Below, piece after piece: positions 62,628 through 64,000 of a stretch of DNA of 64,000 nucleotides (position 1 is the stretch's first letter; every line of letters starts with the position of its first letter). The stretch is from Microbacterium testaceum StLB037 (GTDB lineage: Bacteria; Actinomycetota; Actinomycetes; Actinomycetales; Microbacteriaceae). Made by a program: the position numbers and the translations under genes. The stretch covers positions 1 to 64,000 of the forward strand of contig NZ_VTQH01000003.1 in assembly GCF_008763945.1 (NCBI RefSeq), in the 5' to 3' direction. The notes under the pieces are model-generated. The model had not been told where the DNA came from and searched no databases. It was given only the letters and a program-made list of their open reading frames with translations.

Positions 62628-63495
62628 CCCCTCCACGCGGGTCGGGACCCGTCGCCACGGGAAGCTCGGGGTGGTTCGACCACTGGCTCCACGACCCGGG
62701 GAAGAGCGTCGGCTCGAAGCCCGCGATGCTGAGCGCCACGGCCTGATGCGCCGCGGTGACCCCGGAACCGCAGTAGACGCCGACGCTCATACCGTCCTCG
62801 GCGCCGAGCATGCGGAACCGCGCCCGTAGCTCGTCGGGGGAGCGGAACCGCCCGTCGTCGTCGACGTTGTCGGTGGTGGGCGCGCTGACGGCCCCGGGCA
62901 CGTGACCCGCTCGCGGGTCGATCGGCTCGGTCTCTCCGCGGTAGCGCTCCCCGGCCCGGGCGTCGAGGAGCAGTCCGTCGTTCGTGAAGTCGGCGACCTC
63001 GTCGAGCGCCAGAGTGGGCAGCGCCCCGAAGGAGAGCTCGACCGATCCGGGCGCCGGGATCTCGGCATCCCCCTCCTCCACGTCGAAATCGGCGTCGACC
63101 CAGGCGCGGAATGCCCCGTCGAGCAGGCGCACGTCGGCGAACCCCGCGGAGCGCAGAAGCCACCAGGCCCGCGCGCTCGCCATGTTCTTCGCGTCGTCGT
63201 AGACCACGACGGTGTCGCCCGGGTCGATGCCCCACCGGCGAGCCGTGGCCTGCAGGTCGTCGATCGAGGGGAGCGGATGCCGACCTTCGGTGACGGGAGC
63301 GTCGTGGTCGGCGAGGTCGTGATCGAGGGCGACGTACTGCGCGGTCGGGATGTGCCCGGCGCGGTAGTCCGGCCGACCGTCGGGGCGATCGAGTCGCCAC
63401 CGCACGTCGAGGAGGCGGACGGGGCCGCCGTCGTCGTAGCGCCCGGCGGCGAGGGCGTCGTGCAGCTCTTCGGGAGTCGTGAGGATCGGGGCCAT
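62608..63495 (-). CDS. Rhodanese-type sulfurtransferase, two domains
   Basis: Thiosulfate/3-mercaptopyruvate sulfurtransferase, 295 residues. The first rhodanese domain (about 5-135) has VVVYDDAKN, with Asp in place of the catalytic Cys, as usual for the inactive half. The second domain (about 160-285) has Cys242 in VYCGSGVTAAH. RAGHIP and RAGHVPGA mark each domain. ATG 63495 is four bases after the DUF4188 stop, so the two are co-transcribed. Its stop is inside the tail of the convergent amine oxidase. Confidence 0.93.
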   Translation of the reverse strand: MAPILTTPEELHDALAAGRYDDGGPVRLLDVRWRLDRPDGRPDYRAGHIPTAQYVALDHDLADHDAPVTEGRHPLPSIDDLQATARRWGIDPGDTVVVYDDAKNMASARAWWLLRSAGFADVRLLDGAFRAWVDADFDVEEGDAEIPAPGSVELSFGALPTLALDEVADFTNDGLLLDARAGERYRGETEPIDPRAGHVPGAVSAPTTDNVDDDGRFRSPDELRARFRMLGAEDGMSVGVYCGSGVTAAHQAVALSIAGFEPTLFPGSWSQWSNHPELPVATGPDPRGGATPTGR

Positions 63496-63499
63496 GCCC

Positions 63500-64000
63500 T
63501 CAGTCTGTCCCCTCGGCGACCGCGGCGTCGCCCCCTGTGCGTCCGTCGGCGACACGCGCTCGCGCCCGGTCATGGCGCGAGGCGACCGGGACGATCGCGG
63601 TCGCCTTCGGTAGACCCATCGCGGGAGTCGCGACGTAGATGGTCTCGGCGCGTTCGACGACGTGGGTCTCGTGCCAGATGCCGACCGCGCCGGGTGCCTT
63701 CCGTGCGCGTCTGTTGAAGCGCGTCCACGCGGGACGGTGCTCGTGCGACGGTGCCGAGGCGTATGCGTAGAGCTTGTCGAGCGACGACCAGTACTGCACG
63801 AGGTAGGGACCGCGCGAGCCGAACAGCATCGTGAACCCGAGCAGTCCCGACTCGGGGTCGGTGGCCAGCTCGGTCAGCATCTTGGGCATGTCGCTCATCA
63901 ACGGCATCCAGTGATCCGGCCGCCACCACTTGTTGATCGTCATGCCGATATGGAAGACGGCGAGTTCGTCGTCCCACCGGTGGGTCATCCGTCCGGGATT
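63500..64000 (-). CDS. DUF4188 family protein, N-terminus cut by window edge
   Basis: Small ferredoxin-like-fold protein. The visible frame runs to the window end as NPGRMTHRWDDELAVFHIGM; the family consensus has PGRMT before the first strand, so ATG 63988 is probably internal and the true start lies beyond the window. MTINKWWRPDHWMPLMSDMPKML and GPYLVQYWSSLDKLYAYA are typical of DUF4188 (edges given). The C-terminal 25 residues are low-complexity. Function unknown; the fold is shared with antibiotic monooxygenases. The stop is four bases before the rhodanese start. Confidence 0.85.
   Translation of the reverse strand, partial: NPGRMTHRWDDELAVFHIGMTINKWWRPDHWMPLMSDMPKMLTELATDPESGLLGFTMLFGSRGPYLVQYWSSLDKLYAYASAPSHEHRPAWTRFNRRARKAPGAVGIWHETHVVERAETIYVATPAMGLPKATAIVPVASRHDRARARVADGRTGGDAAVAEGTD

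Noticed and set aside
1..64000. CRISPR array, complete insertion sequence or prophage
   Set aside because: No short regularly spaced repeats, transposase, integrase or phage structural genes were seen; the only mobile-type trace is the HNH fragment.

Overview
The window is high-GC DNA from an actinobacterium, most likely Microbacteriaceae and probably Microbacterium. The evidence is the GC-rich third codon positions, many GTG starts, four-base start/stop overlaps (ATGA, GTGA), Actinobacteria-type regulators, and a recurring GGATGCC/GGCATCC heptamer. This assignment rests on sequence character and family knowledge; no search was run. The window holds about 60 protein genes, one tRNA, two gene remnants, and several uncommon non-coding repeats.

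Left third (1-28.4 kb): a carbohydrate region centred on pentoses and polyols. It begins with a minus-strand FrcBCAK-type sugar importer (the binding protein is cut by the window edge). Divergent from it is a short-chain dehydrogenase of the xylulose-reductase type, followed by three tandem ~112-bp non-coding repeats, an alditol/xylitol oxidase and a ROK regulator. A peroxidase and a lipase-like hydrolase precede xylA and xylB. After a broken secreted-protein gene and small hypotheticals comes a LacI-controlled araDBA operon for L-arabinose. A dNTPase and two hypotheticals separate this from a glycoside hydrolase family 3 operon with its own CUT1 ABC importer and divergent LacI regulator. Together these genes can release, import and convert pentosides, pentoses and pentitols to xylulose 5-phosphate.

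Middle third (28.4-47.8 kb): organic acid and amino acid functions. Two CitA/CitB-like two-component pairs each lie divergent from a carboxylate transporter: a tripartite TctCBA system and a DctA-type symporter followed by a CitE-like lyase. Between them are a MarR regulator overlapping homocysteine methyltransferase, and an Lrp regulator divergent from alanine dehydrogenase. Small conserved proteins (DUF1992, MpaB-like, DUF4383, DUF1905/YdeI), a tRNA-Arg(ACG) and L-serine dehydratase follow.

Right third (47.8-64 kb): a MarR gene, then a four-gene ABC export locus with two large FtsX-type permeases and two ATPases, one with a degenerate signature motif. A histidine phosphatase, a DUF222/HNH endonuclease remnant running antisense into an acetyltransferase, a HAD phosphatase, a transsulfuration-type PLP enzyme, an amino acid permease, an amine oxidase, a rhodanese and a DUF4188 gene (cut by the edge) complete it. 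A non-coding element of about 125-135 bp occurs twice (48.3 and 56.4 kb) in the same orientation, each copy about 50 bp upstream of a minus-strand start codon. It is the most unusual unexplained signal here.
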